Part shown: positions 7,028 to 14,838 of the stretch, piece by piece
How the letters are laid out: each line of letters starts with the position of its first letter
How positions within the stretch are numbered: position 1 is the first letter of the stretch
Origin: Acidobacteriota bacterium
GTDB taxonomy: Bacteria; Acidobacteriota; Terriglobia; Terriglobales; Acidobacteriaceae
Direction: 5' to 3'
NCBI GenBank assembly: GCA_003225515.1
Contig: QIAK01000073.1
Span: forward strand, 1 to 20,340
DNA: 20,340 bases
The notes under the pieces: model-generated
The model's input: only the letters and a program-made list of their open reading frames with translations
Told to the model about the DNA's origin: nothing
Databases searched by the model: none
Made by a program: the position numbers and the translations under genes

Positions 7028-7165
7028 TGAGTCATCCCGAGCGGAGCCCGGCTTTATTTAAGAAAAGCCCAGGCGAAGGGAGGGATCTCACGCGGCACGA
7101 CACTTGATGCGCGCGAGATCCCTCCGCCCGCTAGTGAAAACGCGGTCGTTCCGGGATGACTCATC
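7028..7165. repeat. Long imperfect inverted-repeat (REP/MITE-like) element
   Basis: Outer arms TGAGTCATCCCG (7028-7039) and CGGGATGACTCA mirror each other. Inner arms GGGAGGGATCTCACGCG and CGCGCGAGATCCCTCC also pair, so the whole 138 nt can fold into one long hairpin. A small internal hairpin (GGCTTT/AAAAGCC) lies in the left half. It fills most of the 271-nt gap between the receiver-like gene and ispA. A related half-copy is at 11604-11672. Confidence 0.8.
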
Positions 7166-7207
7166 CAAGGAACACATTCAAACTGGGCCACGATCTTGGC
7201 GGCAAGG

Positions 7208-7573
7208 TCAGGCTGCCGCGCTTCTTGAGAGCGCCACGTTTTTACGAACCGAGGTCAGCACATTCTCGACATCATCGGCAGGGCAGACATCACTGGCGCC
7301 CGCGGCCAATGCGGCCATCCACATTTCATCGTCCGGAATGCGGTGGGTGCAGACGATCGGCAGCGCAGGAAAATCGCGACGAAGACTCTCCACGTCGGCC
7401 AATAGTCCATGCTCAATATTGAGAACCACGGCTTCTGGGCGAGTGCGAGTAAGATTGTCCCGCAATTCTTCGCGGGAACCGGTTAGGTGCACTGAGTAGT
7501 GAGGGCGCAATCCACCGACGAGGCACCGCGCCACTTTAGGATCTTTTTCAAGGACAACTACGCTCTGAAACAT
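7208..7573 (-). CDS. Degenerate receiver-domain protein (pseudo-receiver)
   Basis: A 121-residue stand-alone protein with the layout of a CheY-like receiver and no output domain. The N-terminal strand is SVVVLEKDPKV, so the acidic pocket reads E9-K10-D11. The strand that should carry the phospho-accepting aspartate is AVVLNIEHG, with asparagine at residue 52. The Thr/Ser position is in PIVCTHR (72-78), and the position of the conserved lysine is SDVCPAD, with cysteine instead. It is therefore unlikely to be phosphorylated in the usual way. The ATG at 7573 is preferred because GGGGGA is just upstream; the in-frame extension upstream looks non-coding. It lies between xseB and ispA on the same strand, 128 nt after xseB. 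The assignment rests on pattern, and the function is unknown. Confidence 0.6.
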   Translation of the reverse strand: MFQSVVVLEKDPKVARCLVGGLRPHYSVHLTGSREELRDNLTRTRPEAVVLNIEHGLLADVESLRRDFPALPIVCTHRIPDDEMWMAALAAGASDVCPADDVENVLTSVRKNVALSRSAAA

Positions 7574-7701
7574 ATTTCCCCCGATCTTCAACCGGTCGTC
7601 AACGGCAAACGTCAACGTTCGACTAGGGCTGCGGGGTGGCTGGGACCACAACACCACAGACATCTAAAGCGTTCAAATCGCGGAACAGAAACCCACACAG
7701 C

Positions 7702-7941
7702 TCAATGTCGTGCAGGCGATTTTTCTGTCAGCGATTCGAATGGTTCAGCTTGCAACTTTCCATTCTTCTTCAGCAGCACTTCCACTTTTCCTTCGGCCTG
7801 CTCCAGTTCTTTTCGGCAGGACGAAGAGAGCTGCATGCCCTCCTCAAACAGTGTGAGAGATTTCTCCAGAGGGACTTCTCCCTTTTCCAGTTCCTGAACA
7901 ATTTTTTCCAGTCGCTGCAGGCACTCTTCAAATTTGGGCAA
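7702..7941 (-). CDS. xseB: Exodeoxyribonuclease VII small subunit
   Basis: The small subunit of exonuclease VII, a helical protein that several copies of which bind the XseA catalytic subunit in single-strand DNA degradation. The 79-residue product begins PKFEECLQRLEKIVQELEKG and continues EVPLEKSLTLFEEGMQL, the family's diagnostic first two helices. It ends with a charged LEQAEGKVEVLL segment. The start is a TTG at 7941 with GGAG about 9 nt upstream. An in-frame TAA a few codons upstream excludes a longer protein. No xseA is visible in the window. The gene follows the methyltransferase/MTHFR gene (142-nt gap) and precedes the receiver-like gene and ispA. Confidence 0.92.
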   Translation of the reverse strand: MPKFEECLQRLEKIVQELEKGEVPLEKSLTLFEEGMQLSSSCRKELEQAEGKVEVLLKKNGKLQAEPFESLTEKSPARH

Positions 7942-8031
7942 CGGTTCTCGCTCCGTCTCTTATTGTAATGCAACTATTTCGAAGAGCTGTCCAGACTTTT
8001 TACTAGAAAGGGCATGGAAAAGCTAAGTGTG

Positions 8032-8051
8032 CCACCCCGTTTGCGGGACGG
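8032..8051 (-). terminator. Candidate hairpin after the MTHFR fusion gene
   Basis: On the minus strand CCGTCCCG and CGGGGTGG pair (8 bp, two G-U) around a CAAA loop, 32 nt after the stop of the upstream gene. There is no clean U-tract on the minus strand, while GGTTTT follows on the plus strand. It may therefore be a weak terminator or simply a stem-loop. Confidence 0.3.
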
Positions 8052-8083
8052 TTTTAGTACCCGACGCGTAAGCGATCCTCCGG

Positions 8084-9952
8084 CTAAACTGTCGCCGTTG
8101 ACTCCCGGTCTCCGCCGAGAGCCTCCAACACATCCACTGCAGAGCTATACCGCCCCTGGGGCGCGCTGATCTGCGCCCCTTGGGTCATCTGCCGGGCAGC
8201 AATCAGCATTTCTCGCGCAATCGCGACACCCTCCGCCCGCGCCGCTTCCGGATTCTGCGCTCGAGCCATGCGCTCCAGAATCGCGTCGGGCACCGAAACC
8301 CGGAGCTCGTTCTTCATGAATTCGGCATTCCGTACGCTGACCAGCGGCCAAATCCCTGCCACCACCGGAATGCGGCAGTGCTCGATGCGCCTTAGAAAGT
8401 TCTCCAGCAGGCGCAGGTCGAACACAGGTTGCGTTACGGCATACTCCGCCCCGGCCTCGACCTTGTACTCGAACCGGCGAATCTCCTCATCCAGGTCGGT
8501 GAGGCCAGGATTCGCACCAACGCCGATCACGAATCCCGTGCCGCTCCCAATCGGATTTCCTCCCAGATCGAGCCCGCGATTCAGGTTGTGAACAATGTTC
8601 ACCAGACCGATGGCGTCCACGTCAAACACCGCCGTGGCGTCCGGATAGTTGCCCATCTTGGGCGGGTCGCCGGTGATGCAGATCAGGTTCTTGATTCCAA
8701 CCGCTGCTGCTCCCAGCAGATCGCTCTGGATGCACAACACATTCCTGTCCCGGCAGGTGTAGTGCAGGATGGCGTCCATGCCTACTTCGCGCTGAATCAG
8801 AAGTGACAGAGCCTGGTTGCTCATTCTCGCCGATGCCCGCGGGCTGTCCGGAATATTGACCGCATCCACGCCGACCGACTTCAGAAACCGAGCGCCCTCG
8901 ATCTCTTTGCTGATGTCGATTCCTTTTGGCGGGACGATCTCGACCATGGTGACAAACTCGCCTTTAGCCAGGCGGGCACCAAGAAGCGACCGGCTCTCGA
9001 GTGGCAGCGCTGGCACTTGGGGAGGAGCGGACTCGCCGCCAACTACTCGAGCAGAAGCAGCTTTTCCTTTGGCTTCGCCCGCCCGCAGAGCAGATTTCAT
9101 CACCCGGGTGTGCTCGGGGGTCGTGCCGCAGCATCCTCCTACCAGCCGGACTCCCGCTGCCACAAACTTCCGCGCGTAGCTGGCCATGTATTCCGGCGAA
9201 CACAAATATATATTTCTGCCATCCACCGAGCGGGGAATTCCCGCATTCGGCTGGGCGGAGAGCGGGAGGGAAGTCGCGGCCCGAACTCGCTCCATTGCGT
9301 CCAGCATGGCAACCGGACCCACGCTGCAATTGCAGCCGATCACGTCCGCTCCCCACTCCTCCAGTTTGGCCACAAACGTCTGCGGATCAGATCCGTCGAG
9401 GCAATTTCCATCTTCGTCAATGGTGACCTGCGCCACGATCGGCAACGATGAGCTGACGTCGCGAGCTGCCAGCATCGCCTGATGAATCTCTTCCAGGTAT
9501 CCGAATGTTTCCAGGATCAGCAGATCTACGCCGCCCTCGGCCAGCGTCTCGATCTGTTGGCGGAATGCCTCGCGCGCTTCCTCGAACGATGTTTTACCCA
9601 GAGGTTCGATTCTGGTACCCAGCGGGCCAACCGATCCCGCCACCCACACATCGAAGCTTTTGGCGGCTTCGCGGGCCAGCCGTACACCGGCTCGGTTGAT
9701 GTCGCGAACCTTATCCGCCAAGCTGTGGCGTCCCAGTCGGAAAGAGTTGCCACCGAAAGTGTTGGTTTCAATAATCTCGGCGCCAGCTTGCAGGTAGTCG
9801 TGGTGAATCCCACGAATCAGTTCGGGGTGGGAAAGGTTCAGTTCGTCGTAAGACCGGTTGATGAAAATGCCTTTGGCGTACAGCAGCGTTCCCATGGCGC
9901 CATCGCACAACACGGGAGAGTGCTTGATCCGGGCAAGAAAGTCGGACGCCAT
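8084..9952 (-). CDS. Bifunctional homocysteine S-methyltransferase / methylenetetrahydrofolate reductase
   Basis: A 622-residue two-domain fusion. Residues 1-290 form a Zn-dependent homocysteine S-methyltransferase: LCDGAMGTLLY (15-25), ETNTFGGN (62-69), and zinc cysteines C207 in IGCNCSVGP and C274-C275 in GGCCGTTPEH. After an Ala-rich linker (about 291-325), residues 330-605 form a MetF-like FAD enzyme, with VTMVEIVPPKG (334-344), a CITGDPPKMGNYP segment and TQPVFD. The combination is the YitJ-type arrangement that links one-carbon folate pools to methionine synthesis. The methyl donor of the first domain (S-methylmethionine, SAM or methyl-THF) cannot be told from sequence. The ATG at 9952 begins the conserved N-terminus; no obvious ribosome-binding site or SAM/cobalamin riboswitch precedes it. 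It is divergent from the lipoprotein gene. Confidence 0.93.
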   Translation of the reverse strand: MASDFLARIKHSPVLCDGAMGTLLYAKGIFINRSYDELNLSHPELIRGIHHDYLQAGAEIIETNTFGGNSFRLGRHSLADKVRDINRAGVRLAREAAKSFDVWVAGSVGPLGTRIEPLGKTSFEEAREAFRQQIETLAEGGVDLLILETFGYLEEIHQAMLAARDVSSSLPIVAQVTIDEDGNCLDGSDPQTFVAKLEEWGADVIGCNCSVGPVAMLDAMERVRAATSLPLSAQPNAGIPRSVDGRNIYLCSPEYMASYARKFVAAGVRLVGGCCGTTPEHTRVMKSALRAGEAKGKAASARVVGGESAPPQVPALPLESRSLLGARLAKGEFVTMVEIVPPKGIDISKEIEGARFLKSVGVDAVNIPDSPRASARMSNQALSLLIQREVGMDAILHYTCRDRNVLCIQSDLLGAAAVGIKNLICITGDPPKMGNYPDATAVFDVDAIGLVNIVHNLNRGLDLGGNPIGSGTGFVIGVGANPGLTDLDEEIRRFEYKVEAGAEYAVTQPVFDLRLLENFLRRIEHCRIPVVAGIWPLVSVRNAEFMKNELRVSVPDAILERMARAQNPEAARAEGVAIAREMLIAARQMTQGAQISAPQGRYSSAVDVLEALGGDRESTATV

Positions 9953-10136
9953 ATAAGTTCTGAGAATACAGGATCAGCACTGATTCGTGCATCTCGAGAA
10001 TCGGCGTGAAGCCTGAACAAAGATCGGCTCATAGAAGGGCGGCCGGATAGAAGCTTGGCCTGGAAAAGATCAGCTTGAGAAGGCGGGATTCAGTCGATCT
10101 CCGCCAGAGTTCGCGCAAGAGATCACATTGCTGGTC

Positions 10137-10145
10137 TGCTATAAT
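10137..10145 (+). promoter_or_regulatory. Extended -10 promoter for the lipoprotein gene
   Basis: TGCTATAAT is a perfect TGn plus TATAAT extended -10 element, 53 nt before the lipoprotein start. No convincing -35 lies 16-18 nt upstream, as is common for extended -10 promoters. The rest of the 245-nt divergent region (9953-10197) shows no other clear element. Confidence 0.6.
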
Positions 10146-10197
10146 CCAGCATTTTGCAATTAAATCTTCCTTTTTCATGTTCTTAGGAGCCTGCCGT

Positions 10198-11547
10198 TTG
10201 AAGAAGCGCATCCTCGTTCTTATGCTCGGGCTTTCGGCCAGTCTGAGCTTCATTTCCTGTGGCAGTAGCGCAAAAACGAACCCGCCAAGCGGCCTGAAGG
10301 AGCGCGTCCTGGCTTCGCAAGGTGTCAGTTCGACCTTCACCGCAGGTAGTCTGGACATTATCGACGCCCAGAACGATACGGTTCCCCGGGTTTCTCCGCT
10401 GAGTGCCGGAACTTCGCCCAGTCTGATCATGCTGTCGCCCACTCGGAACATTGCGGCAGCCTTCGACGCGATCGGCAATAGTATGTACGCAATTGATACG
10501 GTCAAGGAGACTGGGATTGGAAGCGTCCGGCTTCCTGGAGGTACCACCAGCATGACATTTCCCACAGCCGAGGGAACCGGATATGCCGCGGTCCCGACGG
10601 TTACCGTTAACGGATTTCCTTTTCTCGGCGCGGTGGAGATGATGAGTTTCTCCACCTCTGCGCTCACGCCGATTGCCGTTGCTGGCGCTCAGACGGTAGT
10701 CTCGGATTCGACTGGAACTCAACTCCTGGTTTTCAGCAACGACTCCGATTCCGTGACCGTGCTCAATCCGGGCAATGCCGTGCCTCCGGTCGATACCAGT
10801 TGTTTAGCTCCGCCGAATTCGGTTTGCACCGTGGTCACCGGCTTTAGCCGCCCGGTCAATGCGATCGTCAACGGAACAACTGCATATATTCTGAATTGCG
10901 GATTGCAGTGCGGCGCAACCCAGCCGGCCACTTCCGCAGCTTGCGGGACACCTAACGCGCAGGCATGCATCTCTATATTCGACCTGCCCAGCCTTACAAT
11001 TACGAATACCATTCCGGTTGACGCCGCTACCATGGCGCTGCTGAATGGATCGACGCTCTACGTTGCGGGCACCCCGCCAACGAATAACGACTGCACAGGT
11101 CAGTTAAGCAATACCGGCCAGCAGACTGCCGCCACTATTTGTGGACGCCTCGATGTCGTGGATCTGGGATCATTAACCGTCACCGGAAGCGCCAAAATAA
11201 CCGACGGATTTCACGATCGCATGGATCTTACCGCGAATGGCCAGGTCTTTGCGGGATCGCGTGATTGCACCAACATCGGAAACGTCAACAATCCGAGTGG
11301 CGAGGTCCGCGGCTGTCTGTCGATCTTCAAAACCGCGGACGGTTCGGTCCTTATCCCGCCAGATACTGGCGACGTGAACGGACTTCAGGGATTTGTAAGC
11401 CGCGACGTCGAGTACGTGGCCGAAGGCGGCGCGTTGCGTGTCTATGACACGAAGAAAGATATTCTGCTGATAAACGACTTCCTACCCCAGGGCACGATCA
11501 ACATCGTGGGCTACATAGGCGATGTAAAGGCCATTGACTTCTTCTAG
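10198..11547 (+). CDS. Beta-propeller-like lipoprotein of unknown function
   Basis: A 449-residue exported lipoprotein. The start is a TTG at 10198 with AGGAG 9 nt upstream. It gives a textbook signal MKKRILVLMLGLSASLSF followed by the lipobox-like ISC-GSS, so residue C21 is the likely lipidation site. An in-frame ATG at 10177 lacks a ribosome-binding site. The mature part has repeated short blocks in which a value is read and assigned (AIDTVKETGIGSVRLPGG, VTVLNPGNAV, LPSLTITNTIPVDAATMALL, VVDLGSLTVTGSAKITDG). These resemble YVTN/Lgt-type beta-propeller blades. Many cysteines (for example in SCLAPPNSVC and CGLQCG) suggest disulfides outside the cytoplasm. It is convergent with the acylase gene. 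Function is unknown; binding or scaffolding in the envelope is a guess from fold. Confidence 0.8.
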   Translation: MKKRILVLMLGLSASLSFISCGSSAKTNPPSGLKERVLASQGVSSTFTAGSLDIIDAQNDTVPRVSPLSAGTSPSLIMLSPTRNIAAAFDAIGNSMYAIDTVKETGIGSVRLPGGTTSMTFPTAEGTGYAAVPTVTVNGFPFLGAVEMMSFSTSALTPIAVAGAQTVVSDSTGTQLLVFSNDSDSVTVLNPGNAVPPVDTSCLAPPNSVCTVVTGFSRPVNAIVNGTTAYILNCGLQCGATQPATSAACGTPNAQACISIFDLPSLTITNTIPVDAATMALLNGSTLYVAGTPPTNNDCTGQLSNTGQQTAATICGRLDVVDLGSLTVTGSAKITDGFHDRMDLTANGQVFAGSRDCTNIGNVNNPSGEVRGCLSIFKTADGSVLIPPDTGDVNGLQGFVSRDVEYVAEGGALRVYDTKKDILLINDFLPQGTINIVGYIGDVKAIDFF

Positions 11548-11603
11548 GAGGTGGGCCCTGCCTCCTCAGCCGCCTGGCCGGTCGGGCATCTCTCCTTTTT
11601 CGC

Positions 11604-11672
11604 ATGAGTCATCCCAAACGGCCCACGTTTTCCAGCGGGCGGAGGGATCGCGCGCGCATCACCCGTGTCGCT
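11604..11672. repeat. Second copy of the GAGTCATCCC...GGGAGGGATC-type dispersed element
   Basis: ATGAGTCATCCC followed by AACGG, CGTTTTCC and AGCGGGCGGAGGGATC, then GCGCGCATCA, aligns along about 68 nt with the reverse complement of the right half of the 7028-7165 element. It lies in the 142-nt space between the convergent lipoprotein and acylase genes. Here only one half is present, so it cannot form the long hairpin. Confidence 0.75.
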
Positions 11673-11689
11673 CCACTACTGAACAATGA

Positions 11690-14164
11690 CTAAGGCCGGC
11701 CGCCGGGCTCCAACACCAACCTGTGCGCCTTCGTTGCGTCCACCGCCTTCGCGCTGAAGGGAAGCGGGAACGTGGTTCCTTCGTGCCATGCCTTCCATTG
11801 ATCCATGTAATAAGGACTCAAGAAATTCCCGCCCTGCCCGGTCACTACGTTCAGGGTCGACTGGTCCAAGTCCGCCAAGTTCGCGGTGAAGCGCTCCGAC
11901 GGCCCATGATGCCGTGATACCGCCTTCACCGTGTATCCACTCCCCGACTGCTCCTGCACTCCGGGGCCTGACCAGAGATTGATCATCGGAATCTTTCCCA
12001 GAATCGGATGCTGGATTTCAACTGCATTGAACGCTCCCCAACGCCATGACGCCAGATCCTTTGGCGCTCCGGGAGCATTCACGGCGGCATCCACCGCCGC
12101 GGTAAGCAGATCGTCATAGCTCGAATATTTTTCCGGCAGCCAGCGCTTGGGGCGGTGCAGCAGAATGCTTTCCATCCAAACCGACCGCATCTCCCACGAA
12201 TAAGTTTTCCAGCTCAGACTTTCTTCTGCTCTTGCGGGATTCTCGGGCGCAGCGCCTAACTTCGGTTCAAGCAGCAACCGCCGCAATTCGCGTATCGAAT
12301 TCTCGGCAATGGTTGGGGCGGCAGACGCCGCCTGCATGCGGCCGTCCCAGCTGCGCATCATGTCCGCGGCTTGCTTCACCCGCGCCGAAGCCTTGGACGC
12401 GTGATCGACCGCGTACACAAAACGCTCGGCTGCGAACAAGTCAGGCTCAGACTGCACATCCGTCTGCAGGGCCAGCATATCGGCAGCCGAGAACTGCCGA
12501 CCCGACTCCAGCACGTGATAAATGCGAGCTGTGCGCCATGGAGCTTCCCATTCCATGCTGATGGAGTTGGGGTAATTGTCCGGCGTGATTCTTCCATTCG
12601 CCGTGCCAATGATTCCCGATGGCGGGTTATAGATATTCGGCAACTTCTCAAATGGAATGTAGGAAGTCCACTCGTGCGCATTGTCAGCGCCGCTCTGCGG
12701 AAGGCTGCCATCGCCCGCCGCGCGGATTGGAATCTTACCGGTTGCGTGATATCCAATGTTGCCGTCCACGTCGGCATAGACCACGTTTTGCCCGGGTGCG
12801 TCCAGTTGTGAAAAGGCGCGCAGAAAGTCGTCCCAGTTCTGCGCTGCGTTCACGTCAAAAAAGGGGATACGCAGACCATCGTAAAGCGTCCAACGCAGTG
12901 CCAGTTGCCGGGTTTCGCCAGGGACGAGTTCGGTGATCACCGGCCCGTGCCTGGTGATCTTCACATCCAGATTAACGTCCGGCTTACCCTTGATGTGAAT
13001 CACCTCGACGCGATGTTCCGGCTGAACCCATCCGCCCGGCGTCAGGTACGCGCCTTGCGCATTGAAATTTTCGATGTAAACGTCAGTTACTGTCGGCCCG
13101 ACATTGGTGAACCCCCATGCAATGCGCTGGTTGTGGCCGACGATCACGTAAGGCATCCCGGGCAGAGTCACTCCCGCCACATCCAACGTGCCCGCGCGCA
13201 GGTGAGCCTCGTACCACAGATTGGGCATCTGATGGCCGAGATGCATATCGTTCGAGAGCAGCGGCTTGCCGGTCACAGTGTGCGCTCCGGAAACCACCCA
13301 GTTATTCGATCCATTCACTGGCAAGCCTTCGGGCGCGGCAGGTAGAGTGTCGAATGGAAGGGTTCGCGTCACCGAGTTGTCGGGAGAATCCGTGTCTTCA
13401 TTGTCATTGTCATCGGCCCCGCCGGTGGCATTGTCAGGCTGATTGAGATCCGCGCGCATCACGGTTGGCGGACGGTCGTGCCATGAGCGATTCACATATA
13501 AGTCCGCGGTCAGCTCCGGCCCCAGCTTGGCAAGAATTCTTTCCCGATCCAGAGCGTCGAAAAAGTAGTGATAGTTCAGGTCCTTCACCATCGAGTTAGC
13601 GATGACTACGGAGTCTTCCTCCCGCCAGGGCTGCGGTCGGTAATGCAGGATGCGAAACTCGAGCGGCATCCGATCGGTATGCGTCTCAATGAAAGCATTT
13701 ACGCCGCGCGCGTACGCGTCATAGTAAGCGCGATCGCGGGAGCTGGCCATCTCCAGTGATTTCTTTGCTGCCGCTCTCAGACCCAAAATTCTCTGCTCCC
13801 GGTCAAGTTTCAGGGTGTCATCCCCTAGAATCTCTGAGAGTTCTCCACTGCCATAACGGCGCATGATGTCCATCTGCCAGAGACGGTCCTGCGCGGTGAC
13901 ATAGCCCTGCGCGAAAAAAAGATCGGCAAAGTTGGCGGCCTCAATCGTGGGGAGGCCGTGACCATCGCGCGTAACCGTAACCGGAGCAGCCAGTCCATTG
14001 ACCTGCAGACGTCCGTCGAGAAGGGGAAGTGCCGAGTGGGCCACGTAATAAGCGTAGCCAGCCATGCCCGCGACCAGCAGGAGCGCGGCCAGAAAAAGCC
14101 ACAACAGAACGGAAACGAGCGATCGTCGTGAAGTCGGTATGCGGACATCCGCCAAGGTGCTCAT
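11690..14164 (-). CDS. Penicillin acylase (Ntn hydrolase) family protein, membrane-anchored or exported
   Basis: An 824-residue member of the penicillin amidase/acyl-homoserine-lactone acylase family, which is exported as a proenzyme and self-cleaves. A hydrophobic segment at about 16-36 serves as signal or anchor. The alpha part carries VTVTRDGHGLPTIEA (62-76) and GYVTAQDRLWQMD (87-99). The predicted autocleavage site is VNG/SNNWVVSG, making S286 the N-terminal nucleophile of the beta chain. SNDMHLGHQMPNLWYE, TNVGPTVTDVYIE, GSGYTVKAVSRHHGPS and a C-terminal MDQWKAW segment follow as expected. Just before the cleavage site lies a very acidic stretch (ADDNDNEDTDSPDN, 250-263) in the spacer peptide. 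The ATG at 14164 gives the signal segment; open frame beyond it overlaps fur and is ignored. The substrate (beta-lactam, acyl-homoserine lactone or other amide) is unknown. It shares a divergent promoter region with a Fur-family gene. Confidence 0.92.
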   Translation of the reverse strand: MSTLADVRIPTSRRSLVSVLLWLFLAALLLVAGMAGYAYYVAHSALPLLDGRLQVNGLAAPVTVTRDGHGLPTIEAANFADLFFAQGYVTAQDRLWQMDIMRRYGSGELSEILGDDTLKLDREQRILGLRAAAKKSLEMASSRDRAYYDAYARGVNAFIETHTDRMPLEFRILHYRPQPWREEDSVVIANSMVKDLNYHYFFDALDRERILAKLGPELTADLYVNRSWHDRPPTVMRADLNQPDNATGGADDNDNEDTDSPDNSVTRTLPFDTLPAAPEGLPVNGSNNWVVSGAHTVTGKPLLSNDMHLGHQMPNLWYEAHLRAGTLDVAGVTLPGMPYVIVGHNQRIAWGFTNVGPTVTDVYIENFNAQGAYLTPGGWVQPEHRVEVIHIKGKPDVNLDVKITRHGPVITELVPGETRQLALRWTLYDGLRIPFFDVNAAQNWDDFLRAFSQLDAPGQNVVYADVDGNIGYHATGKIPIRAAGDGSLPQSGADNAHEWTSYIPFEKLPNIYNPPSGIIGTANGRITPDNYPNSISMEWEAPWRTARIYHVLESGRQFSAADMLALQTDVQSEPDLFAAERFVYAVDHASKASARVKQAADMMRSWDGRMQAASAAPTIAENSIRELRRLLLEPKLGAAPENPARAEESLSWKTYSWEMRSVWMESILLHRPKRWLPEKYSSYDDLLTAAVDAAVNAPGAPKDLASWRWGAFNAVEIQHPILGKIPMINLWSGPGVQEQSGSGYTVKAVSRHHGPSERFTANLADLDQSTLNVVTGQGGNFLSPYYMDQWKAWHEGTTFPLPFSAKAVDATKAHRLVLEPGGRP

Positions 14165-14221
14165 GAGAGTCTCTGATTGTATTCCACAGCACCGGCCTGC
14201 TAATCGTCGAAGCGGAATACC

Positions 14222-14244
14222 TTGAAAATGAATTTCATTTTCAA
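14222..14244. promoter_or_regulatory. Palindromic operator resembling a Fur box
   Basis: TTGAAAATGAA (14222-14232) and TTCATTTTCAA (14234-14244) are a perfect 11-bp inverted repeat with one base between. The inner 19 bp match the classic GATAATGATAATCATTATC Fur box at 14 positions. It lies 36 nt before the fur-family ATG and 58 nt before the acylase ATG, so it could control both. A PerR- or Zur-type site is the alternative. Confidence 0.75.
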
Positions 14245-14279
14245 GATGCGGATGGTATCCTGAAGGTGCTGCACTTGCC

Positions 14280-14792
14280 ATGCTCCAGAAGCGCATTGAT
14301 GACCAACCAACCATCTCCCGCCAGATGGTCCGCGAAGCCCAGGAGATCCTGCACAAGCATTTGAAAGGTGTCGGCCTGAAGCAGACTGCGCAGCGCGATG
14401 CCATCCTGCACACTTTTCTTGAAACTCGCGACCATCTATCCACCGACGAACTTCACCGCCTGGTACAGAAAAAAGATGCCCGTATCGGCTACACAACCGT
14501 GTATCGCACGCTGAAACTGCTGGCCGAATGCGGGCTGGCCAGCGAAGTCGCGTTCCACGACGGCGTTGCGCGGTACGAGCACCAGTACAATCGTCGCAGT
14601 CATCACCACATGGTCTGCACCGGATGCGGTAGTTCCGTCGAATTTTTCTCGCAGGAAGTCGGTCAACTCGAACAGGAAATCGGCCGCAAGTACAACTATT
14701 CCACCACCCGGCACACATTTCAGATTTACGGCCTCTGCGAAGATTGCCGGAAGAAAGTGAACGGTCAGTGGCCGGTAGTCAGGGGCCATTGA
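14280..14792 (+). CDS. Fur-family metalloregulator
   Basis: A 170-residue transcription factor of the Fur/PerR/Zur family. A winged helix (about 25-95) contains LKQTAQRDAIL, HLSTDELH and the recognition-helix region IGYTTVYRTLKLLAECGL (69-86). The metal-binding dimerisation domain has HHH (108-110) and two structural CxxC pairs, C113-C116 and C153-C156. Which metal it senses is not decidable by eye. The start ATG at 14280 has GAAGGTG 11 nt upstream. The C-terminus after DCRKKV is an unusual tail, NGQWPVVRGH, encoded by a degenerate 7-nt repeat. A Fur-box-like palindrome directly upstream suggests autoregulation. The downstream zinc-ribbon gene is 46 nt away and could be co-transcribed. Confidence 0.92.
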   Translation: MLQKRIDDQPTISRQMVREAQEILHKHLKGVGLKQTAQRDAILHTFLETRDHLSTDELHRLVQKKDARIGYTTVYRTLKLLAECGLASEVAFHDGVARYEHQYNRRSHHHMVCTGCGSSVEFFSQEVGQLEQEIGRKYNYSTTRHTFQIYGLCEDCRKKVNGQWPVVRGH

Positions 14793-14798
14793 TCACGG
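14763..14798. repeat. Degenerate heptamer array at the 3' end of the fur-family gene
   Basis: Successive 7-nt steps read GGTCAGT, GGCCGGT, AGTCAGG, GGCCATT, GATCACG. They are loosely related and in phase. The array supplies the last residues and stop of the regulator. It recalls the heptamer repeat in bshB1 but with a different consensus. Confidence 0.5.
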
Positions 14799-14838
14799 AT
14801 TCTTGCCGCCCGCTCCGCCGTTTGATATGGTCCCCACA

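Noticed and set aside
8817..9482. Several plus-strand open frames of 98-144 codons across the MTHFR fusion gene
   Set aside because: They are shadows of a strongly conserved minus-strand coding region. Their translations are Arg/Pro/Ser-rich with no family pattern.
9953..10136. Possible SAM or cobalamin riboswitch upstream of the methionine/folate gene
   Set aside because: I looked for the conserved SAM-I and cobalamin core elements on the minus strand and did not find them.
10029..10667. Long antisense open frame (212 codons) over the lipoprotein gene
   Set aside because: It mirrors the real gene on the other strand, has no recognisable domain, and would need to overlap both the promoter and signal peptide of the plus-strand gene.
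14200..14718. Minus-strand frame of 172 codons, and the in-frame upstream extension of the acylase to 14443
   Set aside because: Both overlap the Fur-family coding region. The acylase has a natural signal segment starting at 14164.
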